The notes beneath the pieces were generated by a model. It was not told where the DNA came from. It searched no databases and saw nothing but the letters and a program-made list of their open reading frames with translations. Shown here one piece after another: positions 12,601 through 24,314 of a stretch of 64,000 nt of DNA (its first letter is position 1; every line of letters starts with the position of its first letter). The translations under genes and the position numbers were made by a program. The stretch spans positions 1 through 64,000 of the forward strand of contig NC_018945.1 of NCBI RefSeq assembly GCF_000304475.1, read 5' to 3'. This stretch comes from Kazachstania africana CBS 2517 (Eukaryota > Ascomycota > Saccharomycetes > Saccharomycetales > Saccharomycetaceae).

Positions 12601-15600
12601 AATTTTATTTCTGCGCGAATAGGGAAAATATAATCTCGAAGCAAGAAATGGATAACGATATCTAAACTAAAAATATCCCATAAATGGACGTGTCACAGAC
12701 TCTTCCAACTGTGATTGTATGATTTCGGGTATCCAGCGATTAAAGGCTTCAATTTCTTTCTCAGGAGCAAGAAAAAACTCTCTTTCTCGATTGGATAAAC
12801 TTAAAAACACAGTTTTAAACCGCTAGGGTTTTAAATACATCAATAAGAAGATGCTTGAAATGTACTATAGTAGGAAATTGCTGAAGCTAGTTGTCTTGTC
12901 ATAAAGAACAAATGATCTATTGATGGGGGATACAAGCAGCTGCAGAATAAATTTTGTAAGTGAGCTTCGGTAATAGTGTATGCACTTATGAACTACCATC
13001 GCTAATAGCGGGTATCTTGGGATTTCTGAAGTACGGGCACACAGAAAATCAGAACTATCTAGCATTGTTGTTATGGTCCTAATGTAAGTAAAAACGAAAA
13101 GATGCAGGGTTATGCTAACGCAAATGATTTTTACTAAGTTTAATCCTTTTTTACAACGTTACGGGTGGTGGCCAGACATTTTTACAAACAGTTATAAAAT
13201 ATGCTCTATTAACACCGCATTGATATAGATAATATTGCTGAGGCATTCTTCTTTCAAGCTTAACATGCATTATAAGTGCAAAAATTAACGCACAGGGAGG
13301 ATTTGTTATCATGATCTTTTACTCGAAGTTGCTATTTCCATGTTATGGTCAATAACAGGAAAAATATAGCAAAGTTATTCCAGGCATTCTCACTGTCCAT
13401 CGCATTCTCACAGGAAATTTGATTTCAGGTAACCCGCGAGGTGTTGGTCACAGAACTTGCATACAGCCCTAAAGTTCCCACCGCAAAGGTGTTTTCATTC
13501 TCAACACGATGCTCGACACGTAGATGGAACACATGGTGTTCATATCGGTTGGATGTTTTCGATTAGTGGACGAACTACATCACTATTTGTACATAATCTG
13601 AAGACCTGTAACGATTCAAGATGAGAAGCTGTAGAACCTACATTTGAAGTTTTTGAGAACTTTTGTGTGCTATATTAGTCGAAGAAAACGTAGTACAGTA
13701 AGTATTAAATTCCATTTTGATGAAGAAAGTGCCAAATAGATAATTTCACTGCAGTTTTTATAAATTGCTTATTTACAAGTTCCTAATTTTACGATTGTAT
13801 AGGAGTTGTCGATTACACTGATAGGCTAGTAGCACACACTTGTCCCCGCTTTGAGTAATCTGTATTCCACATAAGATCGGGGGTCCATTATAGAATGTCA
13901 TTTTCTAAAGCAGGTCTTGTCAAGTCTACCTCTGTCTATGCCCAGACAATCAAATTTAGTAAATGTGACAGAATTACTTTGTAGGGTAACCCATTCATTT
14001 TTTCCAAAAAGAGGAAAAGGACAAGCTTACTAGTTCTGTAATTTGTCAAAACGGTATGTTTATATTGAAAAACCTAAACTGTCCAGAATTTGTCCTGTTC
14101 ATTCTTTTCTATTTCACCTTCAATAATGATTTCGAATTTTGATTGCAGTTGAAATAATGTTGTTGATGCAATCTCAAAGCATACTTTCCGCTTTTTCGAT
14201 TGCCACACCAGATCAGTTCCATATAGGATTATGCGATGTTAAAAATTTCAGTAAAACAAATCAGAGACCCTTTAATGGAGCAGAGTCAGAGGTCTGCATG
14301 AGAAGTACATTAATTACTTATTAACTTTTGGAATAGGATGCTGGATTAAGAAAATAATTCTAAAAAACTAGGAGCCCTTCCCGAAAAAAGATCGTATAGT
14401 GAACGGAGGCAGAGAATAGCTCAGATCTGTTGGGGAATGATCTACCGCCACTTACTGTCACATATTATTCTATTAATAATGAACCAAACGATGATTGGGA
14501 CGCCTAAAGAGCATTTGATGACTAATAGCGTAACATATTACCAGGAAGTCTCCTTTATAGATGTCTTATATTTTTGGCTTATCGACTTTTTGATTCCTCC
14601 GAACTCATAAAAACCAGCATTAGACTTCATTCGATGAAAACGCCTGGCTCCTCATTTGACACACGAGATGTATTTCTTCGCATTTGTATCAGAGACCAAA
14701 AACTATCAAGTTGCGCCGTAAAATGGAGCTCGATGCCAATTTTAGGTTAAAGTACTGTTATAGGACAACGTTAACCACTTGTATTACTACAGTGCCTCTT
14801 AATAACGTTTTGATTGGTTGCAAAACAAATAACGAGACTTCTAGAATTGACGAACATTACCTTACCCTGTTTCTTTCTGACAGTAACTTGTCCAAGCTAA
14901 CGAATATAAATTGAAAATAAATGATTCACCTTATATTATCTTTGTAATTGGTTGTAACTGAGCTGTCTAGTTAAAGCTATGATTTTCAAGTATAACGTAA
15001 CTTGGTAGCATTTCTGCTTTAATAGCGACTATTGAGGTTCCGGGAGCTTCTGTGATATTTTTGTTGCCGGACACCTGATCTAGATGTTATGTAATCGGTT
15101 GCATTTTAGCGGTTTGCTATATTTGATTGAGATCATTACAGTATTTTTCCTGTAGTATCTATCATCCAACTTTCGACGACACCAAATCTCGCCGCTAATG
15201 TGATGTGCCGCATTTCTTAACTTTTTAATCCCGACGTCTTCTCGGAGGTATATGCCCTACAGGGAGACCAACATACGAAGCTCGATGAAAGACCGCTTAT
15301 CGGATAGTATATACCTTTTTGGCTAGTATACTGTCTTCTAGGTTCATCAAAAAGAGTACATAAGTATTTAGATATGCCCAGAACTCTTCACATTCCAACA
15401 ATGGCGGAATGTATAACTGATATTTCCGATGCTCAAGTCACTTCTTGTATTTGTAACGGCACACAAGAATCGAACAATTTGCTGGTGGATGAGCAAATTT
15501 TATGGTATTACAAACACTAGCATAAAAAGTAGGTCGTGCTTCTAAATAAATCAGGAGGAATTTTAAAATAATAACTAACCGGTACACAGGGCCAACCTAG

Positions 15601-16982
15601 AAAACATGGAAGAAATAAGTCGCGACAAAAATTTGACTTGATGCAAAAGATATTAATCAATGAAACTTCTGATTTAGTGGCTGATCCTCTGAGAAACAAA
15701 CTGTTTGGCAAGCACAATAAAAAGTCAGTAGTAACACGCATTAGAGAGATACGGGAAGGACCAATTATTTTACCATGTTAATGAAAGAAGAATTATTTTT
15801 ATGAAAGTTACAGTTTCTTAGAAAAAAACACTTATACAAAATTCTTTAACCAGAAATGTTTAGTAAAATTTAATCGAGGTCGCTTTTGCGAGCAGCAAAA
15901 TAACCAACAATAACGCTGGCCTTTTTTACTTTTTTCCATCGTTTCTTGTCCTTTTTCCTCTAGGTTTGGCGTACAACGACGAAAAATTGAGGATAATGAA
16001 TTGTTTTCTATCAAATTGACTGTTATGAAATTTAGGCTGATTCAAAATTTTTGGTAGACAAAGGCACCAGAGTAAAAAACTGCAATCTCGGGATTATATT
16101 CTCAGTCATAGAAATTTTTAACTTTTCTGAATAGTTGTCAAGATTCCTCCCCCCTCCTTGAGGAAATATGTTTTTAGCCTCTGTTCAGCTTTTGCAGCAT
16201 AACCTACTCTACGACAAGGCTTAATGCATCGTTCTGTACTCTGAAAGACCTCAGCGGAACCTTTTGCTGCCCTGATCATGAAGGCAGAGGACCTTTATGA
16301 ATCTTTTTGGACACGAAGAATTGTCGCACATAATGACAATTACGTCATAATCGTCTTTTTATTTCAAAACTTCGAGCGATGAAAGTGTCAACTTGGGGTT
16401 GCTTTTTTCCTGCAGAATTCCTTAGTGACAATCATGAGGGCCCAAAAAAAACAATATAACCCCCCTCCCCTGAGGCAAAGTTCCGTGCTGATGAGTTAAA
16501 GTTTTTCGAGGTTCTGCAACTTTTCTCAGGTAAGCAGCAGAATTCTCTTTTAGGAAACGAGAAGAAGAATGTGAAACTTCTAAGAAAAGCAAAAGTTAGT
16601 TGGTGGTATTCAGGATTGAGTCACTCTTTCTATAAAACACAGCGGCTGCAACAATTGAAAAAATATTGGTGAAAATTTTCAGCTATTGTGGCCTGATCGT
16701 TGAAGGTATTAACCCACTGTTACCTTCTATCTAATCATAACATACCCCCATAGCGTTTTGAAGCAGCACATAATATAAGCGTTATTCCTAGTGATACTTC
16801 GATGTCGTTAGGAAACTCAGGGAACGAAATAATTGATTTTAATGGAGACCGCATTTTGTTTATTTTCGCAAAGTAATTGGGACCAATATACGAGCAAGCT
16901 GTAGATGTTTCCTTTAAACCGCTCTAATTTTATGTAAGAATGTGTGCCGTTTGAGATAGCAAGTATTTTGGGCGACCTCACA
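9678..16982. other. 7.3-kb stretch without a recognisable gene
   Basis: The longest open frames here are only 60-76 codons (for example 14684-14914 + and 15517-15741 -) and show no signal peptide, membrane segment or family motif I recognise. A TATAAAAAG with a short ATG frame of 9 codons near 10095-10230 may be a promoter left behind by a lost gene. For an otherwise compact yeast genome this is a very long empty stretch and fits subtelomeric decay. Confidence 0.5.
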
Positions 16983-16990
16983 TATAAAAG
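16983..16990 (+). promoter_or_regulatory. TATA box of secreted protein gene at 17161
   Basis: TATAAAAG lies 90 bases before the first ATG (17073) and 178 bases before the ATG of the secreted protein (17161). The spacing favours a transcript that includes both ATGs. Confidence 0.5.
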
Positions 16991-17072
16991 GGCTCAATAA
17001 ACTATATTATCGTTATTCAATTTTGGATAAAATATTTATTACAATTAGACGTTTAGTCAAGACAGTGGCTCT

Positions 17073-17276
17073 ATGGAAAAGGATTTCAAAGAAACCTACG
17101 AATTCACTAAAGCATTAGTCTTAAAAGTCTCAAATCAAATTACCCTAGCTGTTTTTTGCTATGTTTTTCTCCCTTTGGTTATTTTACGGTTATTTTATTT
17201 GTGGTGTGCACGCTATTTCAACCGAAAGGGCTTCAATGGAAAGCTCAGTTCACCTGCCCCCAATGCTGAGCATTGA
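17073..17276 (+). CDS. Small one-helix ORF overlapping the secreted-protein gene
   Basis: 67 codons. It starts at the first ATG downstream of the TATA box and overlaps the first 116 bases of the next gene in another frame. Visible: a charged N-terminus (residues 1-25), one hydrophobic segment (about 26-46) and a basic tail. It resembles, in layout and in an L-P/I-P then RL-YL pattern followed by Arg/Lys, the small ORF at 19056. It could be a real micro-protein, an upstream ORF that lowers translation of the 17161 gene, or an old N-terminus separated by a frameshift. The sequence alone does not decide between these. Confidence 0.3.
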   Translation: MEKDFKETYEFTKALVLKVSNQITLAVFCYVFLPLVILRLFYLWCARYFNRKGFNGKLSSPAPNAEH

Positions 17277-17868
17277 AGTAGGAAATTCAAATATATCTCT
17301 TGTTCATTATTTTGAGAACGATTCAGTGGCATTGGAAAAACGTACCGATGTAAAAGATTGTTTGAATACAGTCTGGAAGGGAGCAACTTGGGCAGTAAAT
17401 AATATTGAAAAGATTACTCAATGGATACGTCAGCTCAAGGTCCTAGCTGACGAGATTAATGATTATTCTATTAAGAAACAGTGTGGTTTAATGATTGGAA
17501 CAAGTGGTGAGATGAAATACGCGTACTCAACGACCAGTAAAAATTGTGATACTACCGCAGAAAAGGATACTATTCAAGGAGCACTTGACAAAGCATTTGA
17601 AAAATACATTGTAAATAATCTTAATGCTGTTTGGTGTATGGAGCTCTCACATGGTGGCAGCTGGAAGGGGTATGCACTCGTTGGACATGGTGAAAGCTGG
17701 CCGTCCTATATATGGTGTGGTTCTGGAAACAAGAACACATGCGCCTCAGGTGGAAAAAATGATGTAATCAAAAGAGAGTTGGACGGACATGATTCGGTTT
17801 ACATTAGCGGTAACTACACCGCCTATGTGTATAGTGACGGTATGTTACTTCACAACGAAGAGAAGTAG
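17161..17868 (+). CDS. Secreted, Kex2-processed cysteine protein, CSS2/CSS3-like
   Basis: 235 codons, intact. Residues 1-18 form a typical signal peptide. Lys-Arg at 60-61 would release a mature protein with six cysteines (67, 108, 129, 159, 186, 194), and a second Lys-Arg at 204-205 would trim the tail. The central motifs NCDTTAE (128-134), a TI-AL helix and SHGGSWKGYALVG (163-175), with CASGGKNDV near the end, are what I associate with the small secreted proteins CSS2/CSS3 of S. cerevisiae and their relatives in many yeasts. Their function is unknown. The dibasic sites and cysteines would also suit a killer-toxin-like secreted peptide, but I see no direct toxin evidence. This is the only intact member in the first 30 kb. 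Confidence 0.6.
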   Translation: MFFSLWLFYGYFICGVHAISTERASMESSVHLPPMLSIEVGNSNISLVHYFENDSVALEKRTDVKDCLNTVWKGATWAVNNIEKITQWIRQLKVLADEINDYSIKKQCGLMIGTSGEMKYAYSTTSKNCDTTAEKDTIQGALDKAFEKYIVNNLNAVWCMELSHGGSWKGYALVGHGESWPSYIWCGSGNKNTCASGGKNDVIKRELDGHDSVYISGNYTAYVYSDGMLLHNEEK

Positions 17869-19055
17869 TCCTGTTAACCTCAAACATTCTATTGTCACCT
17901 TCTCATTTCCTCTGAAGTGAGATTTCTTTTCGCCGCAAATACAATCAAAAAAAATAAAAATTCTTGCGTGCAAATTTGTTGAATTCATATAAAATCCTAT
18001 GTATTTACAATATTGTTTTAATGATTTTGTAAGTTTGAATGCAGCAATCGCATTACTTCTAGAGTAATACGTCTTTTCCTCAATCTTGCAAAGCTATATA
18101 ATCTGTCGCAGTACCTTAATATTAGAATGAGCTTTTATAGTTGGGCAACTGCTTTGGTAGATTCTCAGAAATAGAACTTTTGCAGATAGAAAATGTACAC
18201 GTTGATATGTTCATAGTTGAGTGAACCTACAGAAAGACTACAGCGGTTACTATTAGTTGCTCAATTGATCGTAAGCATAGATTAATAAGCAATTCAATTA
18301 TCAAGCAGGAGGACTTAGTTAATATTATTCAATTCTTCTGAAAGCTGATTGTTGGCGTTCTGCTTCGTTTCGGGTTGGATTATACAATTCACTAGTTTGC
18401 CTCTCTCTACCATAATGTGTTATGAAGTTTGGACACGGAAGTTCCTCTTTATCAACAAATTCTCCCGATAGATTTGATATTTGTTACGGCATCGAAAGAT
18501 GAGTTTCACTCAGAACTTTCTAGGGCCTTAGTTGACAAGCCTATTTGATTATAGCTATGTATCGTACTCTCTTCACCTGGACCAACAGAAAGAGAGCTTC
18601 TCGAGACATACTTCCGTTTTCGCCTGTTCTCAATGTCCTGCTTAGCAACTGAATAGATAATTGTTGAAATATTTTTGACACTTGTTTAGGTTAGTTTTTA
18701 GTCTCATTTGGACTTCCTATGCCTTCACGGCCGATTACTACAAGCCACGTACGGAAAGATTCGGAGCTAGAGTTCGTGAGAGAATGTTCACTTCATTCGA
18801 GGCTTCGGCATTTTCAAGTAAAGCTCTGTGCACGTTCCCTCAGTAAATTTTAATTATTTTTTCGTTTCTTGAGGTTTCCCGTACGACAAAAATGGCAACG
18901 GCGCAACAATGTATTTTAATTGCAATTTTCTTATATAAAAGAGAAAGGGCTAGAAATTGGTCAAGTATCTGTACTTCTTACTTCTTTTATCACTTTCATT
19001 TCACATATTAATGCCGCATTATTAGTGTTACATTAATTTGACTAAAAAACTATTG
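17869..19055. other. Intergenic, TATA box at 18932-18939
   Basis: AT-rich spacer without an ORF of note. It ends with TATATAAA (18932-18939), followed by a C/T-rich run, about 115 bases before the ATG at 19056. This is the same arrangement as in front of the 17073/17161 pair. Confidence 0.45.
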
Positions 19056-19181
19056 ATGTCAGAACTGGATGAATTAGAAAGGATTGTTGAGCATACTGTT
19101 TCAGCTGCAATTCCGGTTGCAGTGACAGGCATATGGTTAAATATAATCATTCCTGTGTTTTTTTGCGTCTGCTGTATTTGA
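19056..19181 (+). pseudogene. Short membrane peptide ORF, probably 3' frameshifted
   Basis: 41 codons from ATG 19056: an acidic N-terminus, then a continuous hydrophobic segment to the stop. In another frame beginning about 19170, a basic stretch continues for roughly 40 codons. This resembles the hydrophobic-then-basic layout of the ORF at 17073. I read it as a relative of that ORF with a frameshift, but with such short sequences the similarity could be chance. A TATA box about 115 bases upstream supports former expression. Confidence 0.3.
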
Positions 19182-20806
19182 TGATTTCGAGACGACGGGA
19201 ACAAAAAACCCCAAAATTCAAACCTGTCCGTAGGCTTCTACACTTAAGGCAAGCCATCTGCCCGTTGAAAAAAATAAACCCCTACATTATTTTGGTTTAC
19301 ATCAGTTAGTACTAATTTCTTCTTCAAGAATCAAAAGGAATAATGCTGCTGGAGTGAGATATAGTTTCTGAATATATACGTATATTATAGTTGTAACAAA
19401 GTGTACCCCTTTCCACCGAACGAAAATCGCCCAAAATGCCACAATTATATCACCAGCTTGTTATCGATACAAGACAAGTCTTTGATGAAATAATGCTGGA
19501 CTGGACAGTGCTTTCGTTAGATATTTGAATCTTAATATTTATATGATCGAGCTTATAAAGCCTCTATTGAACTCTCATTATCAAGAGTGACGGATCATTA
19601 TTGATTGCATTCTGAATGAAAAGCGGTGAGGCCGCTGAGATGTCAATCATCAGTTTTTCAACAAAATTAACAGAAAAGGTCTAAACAGCAAATTATTCAT
19701 TAATGCGCAATAGATTTACAGAATTTAGCGTATTGTTACCTTTGCACGCTCAGAAGAGTTAGCATAAAGAAATCGATTTAAATTCCCTGTTCGAGTGAAT
19801 ACAAGATGATATAGATTATCCATCATAAATCATTTTATACTTGATTTGATACTTGCAAAAATGTCGCAGATCATATTTTGGGAAGTGTTGGCTTGGTTAC
19901 TTTTGGAAAAGAAACTGAAAGGATATTGTCCACCTGAAATCTGTACTAGACCGAGACATTCATAAGTTGTTGATTGAATGAAAGATTGGGGTATGACGAT
20001 ATGGCTAATGTTACTCCTACTAAAGGGGAGAAAAGTGGGGAGGGCAGAGAAGGCTTGAGTAACGTACAGACATATGTCGTTGCTTTATAATAGCATATCT
20101 TAGTAAAGTATTCAAAAATCTATTTATTTTGTCTTTCACACAAGATCCTTCAGTTCGTCGAGTGTATTCTTGGATATGCCAGAGAAACTTGGAGTTTACT
20201 TTGTCTACTAATGATTGATAGTTTTTTCCCCGATGTTTATCTGTCGAGAACTTTTTCTCGTTTCGACGAAGATCTTCCTTGCAAAAAAAAACAAAAAGCG
20301 AGCATAGAGATACTAGAGTGTAAAACACGATTAATCATAGAGCTTCTCATCTTGCAGATTAACTATTGGGTATGAAATATGCCACGCGGACTATCTCCAC
20401 TACTATTCCATGATGATAATATATACTTTTCAAGTAAAAAGGAATATTTACCAATTCTTGCCAGTGATATTTTTTGATCACACATGATCCCATTTATGAC
20501 TCCGAACTTGCAGCTCTACAATGTAAGTTGGCTCTTTTCTTAGAAGTATCATGGCCGCCACCATATGATTGGCGAAATATATTGCACTAAGGATTAGTTT
20601 ACGTTACCCACTCTGACGCCAACGTTATCGTACTATCCAAGCGACTCTAACAAATAAAAATGAATCACACTAAATGAATTTCAAACGTGTATAACAAACA
20701 TGCATAGTTTTAGTTGTATTATCGGCTAAAGGTTAACAGAGTTCAAATAAATAGTTTATAATCAATAATTCTCTCAGTTGATTGATTTGTTTCTTGAAAA
20801 TTACTT
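19182..20806. other. Intergenic, no gene seen
   Basis: AT-rich. One open frame of 102 codons on the minus strand (20020-20328) is Lys/Arg-rich and unremarkable. I recognise no repeat or RNA gene. Confidence 0.45.
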
Positions 20807-21138
20807 CTATACTGCAGCTGGGCTACCAGGAAAAACAATTGAGCTCACTGAGCCTGCTGCTGCGATCACAGCTAATCCAATGGTACATGATTGTAGTTCA
20901 CTTTTAGTTTCGTTGGTAAAACCATGATGTGCCCATTCCCTGACAAATGCTGGACATTGAGAAGCAGTAAGGAAAACCGAAGCAATCCCTATACCAAAAA
21001 TATTCCCTTCCCTCCACCTACCATCAACCTTTTCCATGACCAAGCTTGTATGAGTAACCTTCTCGTAGTAGGATGTACTGCTACAGCAGTCGCTAAAATT
21101 ATCGGGAGGTAAATCCAATCACTTCTAACGAAAGTCAT
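20807..21138 (-). pseudogene. K1-like killer alpha-domain remnant C
   Basis: An ATG at 21138 opens a short signal-peptide-like hydrophobic start that soon fails. In another frame (about 21118-20807) there is a hydrophobic segment, a cysteine, a polar loop of about 22 residues, a second cysteine and a second hydrophobic segment, then a stop. That is the same pattern as the alpha regions of loci A, B and E. No spacer, Lys-Arg or beta region follows. I interpret it as a frameshifted and 3'-truncated member of the family. A stand-alone alpha-like membrane protein is an alternative. Confidence 0.45.
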
Positions 21139-23395
21139 TTTTTGTTGTTGTGTGTTTTAGTCTTATTTAGCTGAAGCGTTTTAAAGCTTCATTTAATAAC
21201 TAAGTTATTTTGTACTTTCCCTATACTTTTCATCATTCAACCGTGCTTTTCATGAATATTCAAACTGCGCGACGCTACCGACAAAGAGACGATAAGTTGA
21301 TATTATTATGATGATCTCTCAAAACAACAGCCGAAAAGAGAAACTTCTGGTGAATGTTGAGCAATCGTAAAATTCTAAATGGTCAACCGAACTTTGGTGT
21401 GCAATTACAATATTTAATAAGAAGCTAGTTTTTTTAGGAGCATGTCATTCTTGACCAGTTCTGACTTATGTTCATTCCTTATGGCTATCGAGACAGACAA
21501 TGTTTTTAGCGAATATGTACAGTAGGAGTTTTTGACAAAATATTGCGTTAGAATCTTATTTAATACTATATAGCAAACTAAACAATACAAAAATCAAAAT
21601 TGGAAGGCAGAGAAGAAAGAGATAGATGATTAATAATGCATTACCTTACACAGGTTTTTGACCTCTTTGTGTGGCAACATATTCGTAAACTGGAAAAAAG
21701 GATTTATATTTTCAGCTTGTATATACTCTGCTTCATGGGAAACTATGTTGGTATGCACCATAACAAGAGCTGGTTTCTAGACCTAAAGTAATACGTTAGA
21801 AGCTTGCTACCTGGGAAGCTGCATCGGTTTGGTAAGATAGTTATATTTGTCGTGTCACATCGACTTATTTTAGAGAATCATTGATGCGTACAGATCCCAT
21901 GATAAGGGTTGTGTTTTATACGCATATTGAAGCGATACAACGGAGAGTAATGAAAAGATTGATCACATCCCAAAGGCATATAAGACAATGTTGCCCTATT
22001 CAGTAGTGTTTATGAAATCTTTGAATGAACAAGCGTAATCCTTAACTCGTGTGAATCTTTTCTTCCCTAGTAACGAGTTCCTATATAGAACTGCATTCTT
22101 TATTGTATCCGAAACCAAACTCCAGAAATACGTGCAATCTGCTAAAATTCCCGAAGCCTTCTCTAAGAAAAGGTATCTTGGTTAAAGAATTCAGAGATTT
22201 TTTGATAGCAGGCTTTTTGATTTAATTAGAGTGTACAATGATTAATGTTTTAGGTCTAATTTTCAAAGTGGTCTGAAAACTCAATAGACTGTTTTGCACA
22301 CACAGGAACTTTGGAGTAGCATATTGCAAAACATTGATCTAAACCAAAATAATCACCTGTTCAAAAAAGTATCTTATAATCATTAATTAGTCTAGAATCT
22401 TGATAGACGCCTGCAGCGACTATGCAACTTTCAAAGCTACGATTTTTCCATTATTTGTGAGACATTCTCAACATTCAACAGGATTACGTAGTTTATATGG
22501 CAATGCTTCATATAAATCGAGCAATTAGCTCGGCACTGTAACAAAAAATCCTATTAGCACATTAAGAGTAATATAGTAGACTTTCATTATAATGCGGCCG
22601 CAATTCCTATGATCTGTGCACTTGGAACTGAATTGATGATTGGGGCTCCTTTACCCTCACTTTTTTTGAAAGCACTTCTCTCAGTTCCAAAATACTATGA
22701 GCTACCGATTCTGGTCCCATCTGACTGTAGAGAAATAAAAAGGAAGACACGCCTGTTTACTTTCTTACTGTTTTAAGTTGTTACATGTGACCTTCTACGT
22801 GACTGAACTACACGGTTCTCATTTATGATAAACAAATTACTAGCAGAATTATAGTTGAAATTGCCTTTATTTTCGACGACAATGAATATATCGACAATTA
22901 TCTGCGGTATATACCTACCTGTATTCAAATGAGCAGAGAGACTTAGTAACTAACGTCAGGCTGTAAAATAGGTGTATTAACTACCGAAAAAGTTCATTAG
23001 TTGGACATATATCCACATTATGAGCCTTGCGATATAGTGAGGATTCACGTCGGATTATGTTCTGATAACTAGTCTCGATGACAGCAGTTTTTTACGAAGA
23101 AAATACCTTGTTACCGACATAGAATACCAGGCAAAAATTCAAACATGGCCTATCAGAGATACTAACTTTGTAGCATATACGATTACGATTCCTCTCAAAA
23201 ATCTCTAGACTATTTTTCCTATTATTCTGTTATGCATATATTCTTAATTACCTTAACCTATGACTTGGAAATGCTGGGCGGTCCGATGCAGTAATTCTCA
23301 TGCCAGAGAAGCGTACATAGACTTCAGTACATCAAAACGCCTGGACTGACATCATTCTAGAGTTTAATTTGCCAACATTATTATAATAGACGTAA
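21139..23395. other. Intergenic, no gene seen
   Basis: 2.3 kb of AT-rich sequence with no open frame above 60 codons that I can support and no recognisable repeat. Confidence 0.45.
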
Positions 23396-23846
23396 TACTT
23401 TGGCGGCATTTCTGGGATACAGTGGGAGTTCTTGTATTTCATTCTAGATGTAATGTTTAAAGACGACTTCAACGTTGCTAACAAGCTTGAGACAAGTTCT
23501 GCTGTTATTGCTGGTGGCGCAACTGCTGCATGGGCATATTTCTCGGGAAGTGGGTCTGCTAAGAGATATATGATCCCAGGAGATTTGGACTTTGGCCCTG
23601 GTACACTTTTAGCCAATAATACAGCTGCTGGTAGGGAGGTCTGGTATAATCACACACTAGAAGTTTATTCAGCGGTATCTGACGCCCTCAATGAGCACGG
23701 TTTGAGTTCTCTTCATGTGACAGCTCCACCAGCTGGTATTTACATCCAACACGAAGGCAATTGGGAACATCATGCGTATGCTTTACACATGGTCGGTTCA
23801 GACCATAACAAAGTCGCGGTAATACATGCAGACGATCTTAGCACCG
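23396..23846 (+). pseudogene. K1-like killer preprotoxin fragment D, 5' truncated, 3' lost in gap
   Basis: An open frame bounded on the left by TAA 23393-23395 and on the right by the gap. It begins inside a hydrophobic alpha-like segment, passes a Lys-Arg site (about 23561), then a spacer with N-glycosylation sequons and a beta-side stretch containing an NEHG motif shared with the K1 precursor. There is no good start: the first in-frame ATG (23453) is already inside the domain. So the 5' part has been lost. After the gap (23995 onward) a short hydrophobic frame follows, whose relation is unclear. Confidence 0.55.
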
Positions 23847-23994
23847 NNNNNNNNNNNNNNNNNNNNNNNNNNNNNNNNNNNNNNNNNNNNNNNNNNNNNN
23901 NNNNNNNNNNNNNNNNNNNNNNNNNNNNNNNNNNNNNNNNNNNNNNNNNNNNNNNNNNNNNNNNNNNNNNNNNNNNNNNNNNNNNNNNNNNNNN
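23847..23994. other. Assembly gap (148 N) inside killer-like fragment D
   Basis: Undetermined bases that interrupt fragment D. The content after the gap does not obviously continue the same frame. Confidence 0.99.
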
Positions 23995-24314
23995 TTGTTG
24001 AGCCGAAACTCAACAGTTCAATATTCCTTATGGGGATTTTTTGGCACTGTAGCATTGTGAGAGTTTTGTTCAATATTTATATTTATTGCTGAAAACTTGT
24101 ATTCACTATATTTAGATTGTTATCGAGATCCTTTTACGACTAAAAGTTGAAACAAGGCACAGAAAATCATTTTCATTTACAGAATTATTAATTCGAATGG
24201 AGAATGAACAACACTACCTTCCTGTTGAAGTTACTATCGCTTTCTCCAATACTTAATTTTTAATTTGGCTAACAAGAAAAAAGCTATTCAAAATGACTTA
24301 GTACAACAGCAGCA

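Noticed and set aside
16148..16475. Two similar C-rich motifs (CCCCCCTCC then TGAGG) about 310 bases apart
   Set aside because: Only two short copies in AT-rich sequence and no further structure. Likely chance or a minor duplication.
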